A stretch of 17,432 nucleotides of DNA from TMED14 sp041179465 (GTDB taxonomy: Bacteria > Bacteroidota > Bacteroidia > Flavobacteriales > Schleiferiaceae). The notes under the pieces are model-generated. The model did not search any database and was not told where the DNA came from. It was given only the letters and a program-made list of their open reading frames with translations. The stretch covers positions 1 through 17,432 of the forward strand of contig JBEGTJ010000037.1 of NCBI GenBank assembly GCA_041179465.1, in the 5' to 3' direction. Positions 6,154-12,940 of the stretch are shown piece by piece; the first letter of the stretch is position 1, and the number at the start of each line of letters is the position of its first letter. The position numbers were made by a program, and so were the translations under genes.

Positions 6154-8433
6154 ATGAAAAAGACGCCGATTCGCAAGCGCGACATTTTGGAATACCACGA
6201 AGGACTGCGCCCCGGTAAGGTGGAGGTGGTTCCGACGAAGCCCTCAAATTCGCAGCGCGACCTGAGCATTGCCTACTCGCCAGGCGTGGCCGAGCCCTGC
6301 CTCGAGATCGCCGCCAACCCCGAGGACGCCTACCGCTACACCGCCAAGGGCAACCTCGTGGCGGTAATCAGCAACGGCACCGCAGTCCTGGGCCTCGGCG
6401 ACATCGGTCCGCTCGCCTCCAAGCCCGTGATGGAGGGCAAGGGCGTGCTGTTCAAAATTTTTGCAGACATCGACGTGTTTGACCTCGAGCTCGACACCAA
6501 AGACCCCGATAAGTTTGTCGAAACCGTCAAGATTCTGGCGCCCACCTTTGGCGGCGTCAACCTCGAGGACATCTCCGCGCCCGACTGCTTTTACATCGAG
6601 AAGCGGCTGCGCGAAGAACTCGACATTCCCATCATGCACGACGACCAGCACGGAACGGCCATCATCACCGGCGCCGCCCTGCTGAACGCCACCGAGCTCG
6701 TCGGCAAGAAGCTCAGCGAGGTGCGCGTGGTGTTCAACGGGGCCGGAGCCTCTGCGATCAGCTGCGCCCGCCTGTATTTGGCGCTGGGCGTGACCCCCGA
6801 GAACTTGATCATGTGCGATTCGAAGGGCGTCATTCACGACGGCCGCGAGGACCTGACCGAGGAAAAAATGGACTTCAAGCGCGCCACGCCGCACCGCACG
6901 CTGGCTGAGGCCCTGGTAGGCGCCGACGTCTTTGTCGGCCTGTCGAAGGGCAACATTTTGAGTCCCGAAATGATCCAGTCCATGGCGGCCAACCCCGTGG
7001 TGTTTGCGCTGGCCAATCCGGACCCCGAAATCAACTACGACGTCGCGATCAAGACCCGCAAGGACTTGATTATGGCGACCGGGCGCAGCGACAATCCGAA
7101 CCAGGTCAACAACGTGCTGGGCTTTCCCTACATTTTTCGCGGAGCCCTCGACGTGCGCGCCACCAAGATCAACGAAGCCATGAAGCTGGCCGCGGTCAAG
7201 GCGATTGCCGACTTGGCTAAAGAGGCGGTGCCCGAAATCGTCAACCTCGCCTACGGCAGCCGAAACTTGGCGTTTGGCACCGACTACATCATTCCGAAGC
7301 CGTTTGATCCGCGCTTGATTTACACGGTGGCCCCCGCCGTGGCCCGCGCGGCGATGGAAACGGGCGTGGCCAAAAAGCCCATCACCAACTGGGAGGCCTA
7401 CGAAGAAGACCTGCGCAACCGACTCGGTCGCGACGACAAGTTCATTCGCCTGGCAGTGGAGAAGGCCAAGAGCGCGCCCAAGCGGGTGGTGTTCAACGAA
7501 GCGGACCACTACCGCGTGCTCAAAGCGGCCCAAATCGCGATGGAAGAGGGCATCTGCCAGCCGGTACTCTTGGGCGACGTAGCCAAGATTAAGGCCCTCA
7601 TCGAAGAATACAATCTGGGCCTCGAGGACGTGCCGATGATTGATCCGCGCAGCAATTCGGCTCCGCACCTCGCGGAGTACGCCGAGACGCTGTATGCGAT
7701 GCGCCAACGGCGCGGAGTGGGCCGCGAGGAAGCCCGCCGCCTGATGTTCAACCGCGACTACTACGGTCCGATGATGGTGCGCAGCGGCCACGCCGACGCC
7801 TACGTGACCGGCGCCACGGTGAAGTACACCCGCGCGGTGCGCCCCGTGATGGAGATTTTGGGACCGAAGACCGCGGCCTCTACGGTAGCCGGCGTGTACG
7901 TGATGCTGACCAAGCAAGGGCCGAAGTTTTTTGCCGACACGACGATCAACCAGGATCCGTCTGCCGAGCGCATTGCCCAGATTGTAGCTGAAGTCTCGAA
8001 GATGGTGCGCAAAATGAACATTCAGCCCCGCGTGGCCCTGCTGAGCTACTCGAATTTCGGTTCGAGCGACGGCGTCACGCCGCGCAAGATGCGCGAAGCG
8101 CTCCGCATGATTCGCAGCGCCGACCCCGAGCTGGTCGTCGACGGCGAGATGCAGGCCAACTTCGCCGTGGACAACGGGCTGCTGGCCGAGCAGTTTCCGT
8201 TCAGCGACCTGGTGGGCAAGGGCCCCAACGTGTTTGTGTTCCCCGGACTTTCGTCTGCCAACATTTCCTACAAGCTGCTGCAGTCGATGGCGGGCATGGA
8301 GGCGGTCGGACCGCTGCTGGTGGGACTCGACTTCCCGGCCCACGTGCTGCAGCTGGGCTGCAGCGTGCGCGAAATCGTCAATACTACGGCTATGGCCGTG
8401 ATTGACGCCCAATCGCGGGAGGTAGCTGGCTGA
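6154..8433 (+). CDS. maeB: NADP-dependent malic enzyme with C-terminal phosphotransacetylase-like domain
   Basis: A 759-residue MaeB-type malic enzyme, which oxidatively decarboxylates malate to pyruvate in the cytoplasm and yields NADPH. The N-terminal malic domain has SIAYSPGVAEPC with the catalytic Tyr at 41, LGDIGPLASKPVMEGKGVLF with the general-base Lys at 96, the metal ligands E138 and D139 in GVNLEDISAPDCF, and D163 in MHDDQHGTAII. The NAD(P)-binding domain follows, with VFNGAGASAISCARLY (193-208). From about residue 440 a phosphotransacetylase-like domain begins with KRVVFNEADHYRVLKAAQ. In enteric MaeB this domain binds acetyl-CoA and regulates activity rather than catalysing acyl transfer. 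Length matches the hybrid family. The start is an ATG 5 nt after a promoter box. Its 3' end overlaps the convergent MFS gene by 44 bp. Confidence 0.97.
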   Translation: MKKTPIRKRDILEYHEGLRPGKVEVVPTKPSNSQRDLSIAYSPGVAEPCLEIAANPEDAYRYTAKGNLVAVISNGTAVLGLGDIGPLASKPVMEGKGVLFKIFADIDVFDLELDTKDPDKFVETVKILAPTFGGVNLEDISAPDCFYIEKRLREELDIPIMHDDQHGTAIITGAALLNATELVGKKLSEVRVVFNGAGASAISCARLYLALGVTPENLIMCDSKGVIHDGREDLTEEKMDFKRATPHRTLAEALVGADVFVGLSKGNILSPEMIQSMAANPVVFALANPDPEINYDVAIKTRKDLIMATGRSDNPNQVNNVLGFPYIFRGALDVRATKINEAMKLAAVKAIADLAKEAVPEIVNLAYGSRNLAFGTDYIIPKPFDPRLIYTVAPAVARAAMETGVAKKPITNWEAYEEDLRNRLGRDDKFIRLAVEKAKSAPKRVVFNEADHYRVLKAAQIAMEEGICQPVLLGDVAKIKALIEEYNLGLEDVPMIDPRSNSAPHLAEYAETLYAMRQRRGVGREEARRLMFNRDYYGPMMVRSGHADAYVTGATVKYTRAVRPVMEILGPKTAASTVAGVYVMLTKQGPKFFADTTINQDPSAERIAQIVAEVSKMVRKMNIQPRVALLSYSNFGSSDGVTPRKMREALRMIRSADPELVVDGEMQANFAVDNGLLAEQFPFSDLVGKGPNVFVFPGLSSANISYKLLQSMAGMEAVGPLLVGLDFPAHVLQLGCSVREIVNTTAMAVIDAQSREVAG

Positions 8434-9604
8434 ATCCGAAGGCGGTAACCACCGACAGGGCCGCCACCCCGTAGTACAGCTGGGGGTAGCCGTAGTGGGC
8501 AATGACGTAGGTTCCGACCAGCGGAGCCAGGATGTGGCCTAAGGCATAGGTGGCCGCGTAGAGGCCCAGGTAGCGTCCGCGCGACTGGTCGCCCGCCCGC
8601 AACGTGATCCACGAGATCATGAACGGCATCGCCAAGATTTCGGATACGCTGAGCAGCAGCATGGAGGCGTACAGTCCCTTGAGCCCGGTCGCCCAGTTCA
8701 GGCTGGCAAAGGCCAAGGCCATCACGAGTACGCCCAGGGCAATGGCGTGGCGGGGCGCAATGCGGTTTTGGGCCCAGTTCACAAAAACCATTTCGACGGC
8801 GACGATAAGGAGGCCGTTAAAGCCCAAGAGCAGCCCAATTTGCTCTTCGCTCAGGGCAAATACCTCGCGGTAGTAGAGCGGCATGGTGGAGACCAGCTGA
8901 AAAAAGGCCACGGCAAAGAGGAGCACAAGGATCGAGAAGGCCAAGGCCCCGCGGTCGCGGTACGGGGATTTTCCGCCCTGTTGGGTTTCGCGGGCGCGGC
9001 GCGGACGGCGCTTGCGAAAGAACCCCACGAAGAGCAGTCCGGCCGCCGCACAGGTGGCGGCGTCGGCCCAGAAGAGGCCCTGGTAGCTCCAAGCGGCGAT
9101 GACGCCGGCGGCGGCCGGTCCGACCGAAAAACCCAAATTGATCGCCATTCGGTTGAGCGAGAACGCGCGGGTTACGTTGCCTTCTTTGGCGTACTCAAAG
9201 ACGGCCGAAGAGTTCGCCGGGCGCACCATGTCGGCGACGGCGGTGAGCACAAATACGCCCATCGCCAGCGACCAAAACTCGGTGAGAAAACTGAGCACCA
9301 AAAACAGCCCCGACCCTACGAACAGCGCCGTCGTTTGCACTTGGTACGAACCCCAGCGGTCCGAAAGGGCTCCGCCTGCCAGGGCGCCCACCATCGAGCC
9401 CACGCCATAAAAGGCCATGATCCATCCGGTGTCGGCAAGGCTGAAGCCCAGACCTTCGCGCAAGTACAGCCCCAAGAAGGGAAGCACCATGGTTCCGGCC
9501 CGGTTCACAAACATCACGGTGGCCAGGACCCAGGCCTCTTGGCTGAGCCCTTCAAACGCGGCGCGGTACTGGCGCCAGACCCAAGAGAGGAGGGGAAGGT
9601 TCAC
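8390..9604 (-). CDS. Major facilitator superfamily transporter
   Basis: A 404-residue MFS permease with about twelve hydrophobic helices and a basic central loop (FFRKRRPRRARETQQGGKSP) dividing the two six-helix halves. MFS motif A appears between helices 2 and 3 as AGGALSDRWGS. A helix 5-like segment, NLGFSVGPAAAGVIA, is compatible with motif C of drug/proton antiporters, so multidrug efflux is possible, but the substrate is not determinable. The start is placed at GTG 9604. The in-frame TTG at 9613 is the last three bases of a perfect -7 promoter box and cannot sensibly be the initiation codon. The gene is divergent from the outer-membrane protein gene and converges on maeB, overlapping it by 44 bp, so its terminator or 3' end must lie inside the opposite coding sequence. 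Confidence 0.88.
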   Translation of the reverse strand: MNLPLLSWVWRQYRAAFEGLSQEAWVLATVMFVNRAGTMVLPFLGLYLREGLGFSLADTGWIMAFYGVGSMVGALAGGALSDRWGSYQVQTTALFVGSGLFLVLSFLTEFWSLAMGVFVLTAVADMVRPANSSAVFEYAKEGNVTRAFSLNRMAINLGFSVGPAAAGVIAAWSYQGLFWADAATCAAAGLLFVGFFRKRRPRRARETQQGGKSPYRDRGALAFSILVLLFAVAFFQLVSTMPLYYREVFALSEEQIGLLLGFNGLLIVAVEMVFVNWAQNRIAPRHAIALGVLVMALAFASLNWATGLKGLYASMLLLSVSEILAMPFMISWITLRAGDQSRGRYLGLYAATYALGHILAPLVGTYVIAHYGYPQLYYGVAALSVVTAFGFSQLPPAIGRQSRP

Positions 9605-9610
9605 GTAGGG

Positions 9611-9618
9611 CAAAGGTA
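9611..9618 (-). promoter_or_regulatory. -7 box TACCTTTG of the MFS transporter gene
   Basis: On the minus strand TACCTTTG is a perfect TAnnTTTG match, followed by CCCTAC and the GTG at 9604. The predicted transcript is leaderless or nearly so. It faces away from the plus-strand box at 9627-9634 with only 8 bp between the two. The -33 region would lie inside the opposing gene and no TTTG is visible there. Confidence 0.55.
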
Positions 9619-9626
9619 CCGCGTAC

Positions 9627-9634
9627 TACCTTTA
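9627..9634 (+). promoter_or_regulatory. Candidate -7 box TACCTTTA of the outer-membrane protein gene
   Basis: TACCTTTA matches five of six fixed bases of TAnnTTTG. It is followed by GGGC and the ATG at 9639, the same 4-nt spacing as for hflX and the radical SAM gene. It shares the 34-bp divergent gap with the MFS promoter. Confidence 0.45.
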
Positions 9635-9638
9635 GGGC

Positions 9639-10223
9639 ATGAAGAACTGGATTTTTGGCCTTCTCGTCGGGGCAGTAACCGCGCAGGCTTCGGCGCAGTC
9701 GATCGACCTCAAAAAAGGACATTGGTTTCACGCGCTGGGCTACGACTACAGCTTCGGTATCGATTTGTCGACGCTTTCGATGCCTTTTGCCAGCAACGGC
9801 GTGACCTATGCGCCGCGCTTTACCCTTCCCATGGGCGACGAGCTTTCGCTGGGGTTGACCGCCCCGCTGGGTTTGGCGCTGACCCAAGGTCAAGGCACAA
9901 CCGCGGGGTTAGGCCTCGGCTACCACTACACCCTCGCAGCCACGCTGCAGACCGGCTTGGGGAGTACCGTGAATTCTGACGCCTGGGTGGGCGCCTTTAT
10001 CAACTTGGGCTACGGTTCGTTTGCCCGTCAGGTGCGCAACTACAGCGGAATCGGTCCGGCGTTTGTGCGCGACGGCTCGTCAGGGGTTTTCTCAGAAATT
10101 GGCGTGCGCTACGACTACATCGGCAACGAGGTCAACCTTTCGGCGGGCCTGTGGCGCGTTCCCACCTCCGCAGTCGATAAGGCCGACGTGCTGTCGGTCC
10201 GCCTGCTCTACGGATTTTACTAG
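9639..10223 (+). CDS. Putative outer-membrane beta-barrel protein
   Basis: A 194-residue secreted protein with a type I signal peptide: MKNWIF, a hydrophobic core, and ASA as likely cleavage site after residue 19. The mature part is rich in Gly, Ser, Thr and Tyr with alternating polar and hydrophobic residues, for example LGLGYHYTLAATLQTGLG and FINLGYGSFARQVRNYSGIG. It ends in the aromatic strand VLSVRLLYGFY, whose C-terminal Tyr resembles a beta-signal for the BAM complex. That suggests a small outer-membrane barrel, perhaps of eight strands. I recognise no specific family and no ligand. It is divergently transcribed from the MFS transporter and ends only 3 bp from the stop codon of the convergent yqeY gene. 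A structural or porin-like role is a guess. Confidence 0.7.
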   Translation: MKNWIFGLLVGAVTAQASAQSIDLKKGHWFHALGYDYSFGIDLSTLSMPFASNGVTYAPRFTLPMGDELSLGLTAPLGLALTQGQGTTAGLGLGYHYTLAATLQTGLGSTVNSDAWVGAFINLGYGSFARQVRNYSGIGPAFVRDGSSGVFSEIGVRYDYIGNEVNLSAGLWRVPTSAVDKADVLSVRLLYGFY

Positions 10224-10226
10224 GGC

Positions 10227-10688
10227 TTAACCCTGCAGAAGGGCTTTGACGACGGCCGAAATGGCCTTGCCGTCAGCCCTGCCCGCCAAGGCTTTGGATG
10301 CGAGCCCCATGGCTTGGCCGAACTGACCGGCTTGGGTCAATTGGTGGCTGGCCAAGAGTTCGCGCACCGCGGCCTCGAGGGCCTCGCCTTCGAGGGCAGC
10401 CGGCAGGTAGGTCTGAATCACCGCCAGTTGGGCTTCTTCAACCTGGGCGAGGTCGGTTCGGTTCTGGGCGTTGAAGATGTCAGCTGCCTCGATGCGCTGC
10501 TTTTTCAGGCGCTGCAGCACCGCGATCGCCTGGGCGTCGGTCAGGGTGCCTTGGTTGGCCGCCGAGGTTTTTTCAGTCGACAGGGCGGCGCGAATTGAGC
10601 GCACGGCCTCCAGGCGCACTTGGTCTTTGGCGCGCATGGCCGCCTTCATGTCTTCGCCCAACTGGGCTTCGAGGGCCTCAATCGACAT
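10227..10688 (-). CDS. yqeY: GatB/YqeY domain protein
   Basis: A 153-residue GatB/YqeY-family protein. The domain resembles the tRNA-binding tail of the amidotransferase subunit GatB, but the free-standing protein has no settled function. Family features are the N-terminal LGEDMKAAMRAKDQVRLEAVRSIRAAL, the central LQRLKKQRIEAADIF and QTYLPAAL, and the C-terminal GQAMGLASKALAGRADGKAI. The start is the ATG at 10688 (MSIEALEAQ), which overlaps the end of ftsZ by 11 nt in another frame. A longer frame running up to 10967 only traverses ftsZ and is not supported by homology. The tight overlap says yqeY is translated as part of the division operon. I recall the ftsZ-yqeY order from other flavobacteria. 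It is the last gene of the operon, 3 bp from the outer-membrane protein gene. Confidence 0.93.
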   Translation of the reverse strand: MSIEALEAQLGEDMKAAMRAKDQVRLEAVRSIRAALSTEKTSAANQGTLTDAQAIAVLQRLKKQRIEAADIFNAQNRTDLAQVEEAQLAVIQTYLPAALEGEALEAAVRELLASHQLTQAGQFGQAMGLASKALAGRADGKAISAVVKALLQG

Positions 10689-12936
10689 TGTCGTGCAAAA
10701 ACGAGTTGTTGGGGCGGAACTCCAGATCGTTTTTCTCTCCGCGGACCATGTGGTCGCCCAAGGCGTTTTGCTGCGAGTAGCGCGCGGACGCGTCGAGGTC
10801 CCAGCCTTGGCGTTCAAACGCCGGGCGGTCCAAGTCGCCCTGCTGCATGCGTGCTTGGTTTTGACCAAACCGGTGGCTGAAGGCCTGCAGGTAGGCTCGG
10901 CGCTCTTGGGCCATGCGGCGCATGGTCTCCTCCAGGCTGTCGCGATCCGGGTCGATTTCAGGAGCAAACATGGTGTTCACGGCTGCGGTGCGCACTTCGA
11001 AGCGCACGTCGTCGGTGCGCATGCGCTGCGGTGCCGGAACGTCGCGGGCCAGAGCGTCGCGGGCCGAAACGTCGCGGGCCGGAGCCTCAAGCGGGGCTTC
11101 CAAAGCGTCCACCGACTCCGCCGCGTCAAAGGGGGTCTCCAGTGCGGCGGGCGCTTCCCAAGCGTTGAGTTCGACTGCCTCGGGGGCCTCCAATGCTTCC
11201 AAAGCGGCTGAAGCCTCGACGGCCTCGAAACCTTCGGCCGCGGGCGCTTCCCAAGCGTTGAGTTCGACTGCCTCGGGGGCGTCCAATGCGGCAACTTCGG
11301 CCGCGGGCGCTTCAAAGGCGTCGAGTTCGACTGCCTCGGGGGCGTCCAATGCGTCTAAAGCGGCTGAAGCCTCGACGGCCTCGAAACCTTCGGCCGCGGG
11401 CTCGTCAGAAGCCGGTGCGTCGGTACCGCGAAGCGCGGCCTCAAAGGCCAGCAGTTCGTCCAGGCCTACCGTTTTTGAAGGGCGCGCGGGCTCGTCGTTC
11501 CAATCGAGCGTCCAGGTCATGGTGGGGCTGGGCACCTCGGCTTCGGCGGGCTCCTCAGCGGGCAAAGCGGCGTCGGCCAAGTCGTTCACGGCGGCTACGG
11601 GCTCGGCGGCGTCCCAAGGCTCTTCGGTGCGGAGCTCAAACGCAAAATCGGCTTCGTCCGATTCGGCGTCCAGGGCGTGCACTTCGGCCGCGGGGGCTTC
11701 GGGGGCTGGAACTTCCCAAGCGGCTTCGGCCAAGGGGGCTTCTACGGCGAGGGCTTCGGGCGCCGGTGGGGCAGCCTCAACGGGCTCGAGGACCTCGGCA
11801 ATCGGCGTGTCAATGGGGCTGAGGGCTTCAACCTCGAGCGGGCTCTTGGAACGGACCGGCTCCTCAAAAAGATTGAACTGCGAACCGGGCGACGAGTCGG
11901 GACGAAGTTCGTACACCACTTTTTCGGGCTCAGCGGGGTTCACCGTACCGATGGGGTTGGTGGCGCTGAATCCGGTCGCGATCACGGTTACCTGAAGGGC
12001 GTCGTCGAGGTGCGGGTCTTCGCCGATGCCCATGATGATGTCGACCTGGCGGCCAGCCTGCTCCTGAATGAAGTCGTTGATTTCGCCGATTTCGTCGAGG
12101 GTGACTTCGTGCTCCCCGGTTCCGCTCACAATCAGCAGCAGCACGTAGCGCGCGCCTTCGATGTGGTTGTCGTTGAGCAGCGGACTGTCGAGGGCACTGC
12201 GCACCGACGACAGCGCACGGGTCGACCCCGAAGCTTTGGCGCTGCCCATGATGGCTGTTCCGCTGTTGTGCAGCACGGTTTTGGCGTCGCGCAGGTCAAT
12301 GTTGACGCTGTAGTGGTGCGTGATGACTTCGGCGATTCCGCGCGCCGCCGTCGACAGCACCTCGTCGGCCTTCATGAAGCCTTGCTTGAATCCCAGGTTG
12401 CCGTAGACTTCGCGCAGCTTGTTGTTGTTGATCACAATGAGCGAATCCACGTGCTCGCGCAGGCGCTCGATGCCTTGCTCGGCCTGGCGGAGGCGCATGT
12501 TGCCTTCAAACCCGAACGGGGCGGTCACAATGCCCACGGTCAAAATGCCGAGTTCGCGCGACGCTTTGGCGATGATGGGGGCCGCTCCGGTCCCGGTGCC
12601 GCCGCCCATTCCGGCGGTGATGAAGACCATCTTGGTCTGCGCGCCGAGCGCCGCCTGGATTTCGGCGTAGCTCTCCAGGGCCGCTTGCTCGCCTACTTCG
12701 GGGTTAGCGCCCGCGCCGAGGCCTTCGGTAAGGGTGGCTCCGAGCTGGATTTTGGTTTCTACCGGGCTGTGGGTGAGGGCCTGGGCGTCGGTATTGCAGA
12801 TGATGAAGTCCACGCCGCGAATGCCCTGGTTCTTCATGTAGTTGACGGCGTTGGAACCGCCACCGCCTACACCCACCACTTTAATGGCAGACGAACGATG
12901 CTTGGGAAGGTCGAAATCGAGAGGATTGAGGTCCAT
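10678..12936 (-). CDS. ftsZ: Cell division protein FtsZ with an unusually long linker
   Basis: A 752-residue FtsZ, the tubulin-like GTPase that forms the Z-ring at midcell. The globular core (about 15-330) is intact: VVGVGGGGSN at 20-29, the tubulin signature GGGTGTG at 111-117, and the T7 loop NIDLRD at 212-217, which supplies the acidic residues that complete the GTPase site in the next subunit. The protein ends in SFLHDNVD, the flavobacterial-type tail that would bind FtsA and other partners. Between them lies a long acidic linker of Ala, Glu and Pro (roughly 335-700) with in-frame repeats. Then comes a basic, helix-prone segment (EETMRRMAQERRAYLQAF). Many FtsZ proteins are 380-500 residues and flavobacterial ones are commonly longer, so 752 is large. 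ftsA ends 4 nt upstream and yqeY overlaps its last 11 nt. Confidence 0.98.
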   Translation of the reverse strand: MDLNPLDFDLPKHRSSAIKVVGVGGGGSNAVNYMKNQGIRGVDFIICNTDAQALTHSPVETKIQLGATLTEGLGAGANPEVGEQAALESYAEIQAALGAQTKMVFITAGMGGGTGTGAAPIIAKASRELGILTVGIVTAPFGFEGNMRLRQAEQGIERLREHVDSLIVINNNKLREVYGNLGFKQGFMKADEVLSTAARGIAEVITHHYSVNIDLRDAKTVLHNSGTAIMGSAKASGSTRALSSVRSALDSPLLNDNHIEGARYVLLLIVSGTGEHEVTLDEIGEINDFIQEQAGRQVDIIMGIGEDPHLDDALQVTVIATGFSATNPIGTVNPAEPEKVVYELRPDSSPGSQFNLFEEPVRSKSPLEVEALSPIDTPIAEVLEPVEAAPPAPEALAVEAPLAEAAWEVPAPEAPAAEVHALDAESDEADFAFELRTEEPWDAAEPVAAVNDLADAALPAEEPAEAEVPSPTMTWTLDWNDEPARPSKTVGLDELLAFEAALRGTDAPASDEPAAEGFEAVEASAALDALDAPEAVELDAFEAPAAEVAALDAPEAVELNAWEAPAAEGFEAVEASAALEALEAPEAVELNAWEAPAALETPFDAAESVDALEAPLEAPARDVSARDALARDVPAPQRMRTDDVRFEVRTAAVNTMFAPEIDPDRDSLEETMRRMAQERRAYLQAFSHRFGQNQARMQQGDLDRPAFERQGWDLDASARYSQQNALGDHMVRGEKNDLEFRPNNSFLHDNVD
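11143..11391 (-). repeat. In-frame tandem repeats in the FtsZ linker
   Basis: FtsZ residues 516-546 and 568-598 are two copies of a 31-residue unit starting EGFEAVEASAAL and ending [W/F]EAPAA. Between them, 547-567 is a 21-residue version lacking the first ten residues. At the DNA level the outer copies, 11299-11391 and 11143-11235, differ at about 9 of 93 bases, and their final 35 bases are identical, so the duplication looks recent. All units keep the reading frame. Confidence 0.9.
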
Positions 12937-12940
12937 AGTC

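Noticed and set aside
6244..8502. A 752-codon open frame antisense to maeB
   Set aside because: It mirrors an unmistakable malic enzyme. Its translation is a His/Val/Gly/Ala-rich product typical of antisense reading in GC-rich genes, with no recognisable domain.
10689..10967. Extension of the YqeY frame upstream through ftsZ
   Set aside because: The sequence before MSIEALEAQ is the ftsZ 3' end read out of frame. YqeY family proteins are about 150 residues.
11143..11401. CRISPR-like or transposon-derived repeats
   Set aside because: Repeats are contiguous, in frame, and coding within FtsZ, with no spacers, target-site duplications or transposase nearby.
10913..11995. Ser/Ala-rich 360-codon frame on the plus strand opposite ftsZ
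   Set aside because: Its low-complexity sequence is produced by the repetitive Ala/Glu codons of the FtsZ linker read backwards; no start signal or homology supports it.
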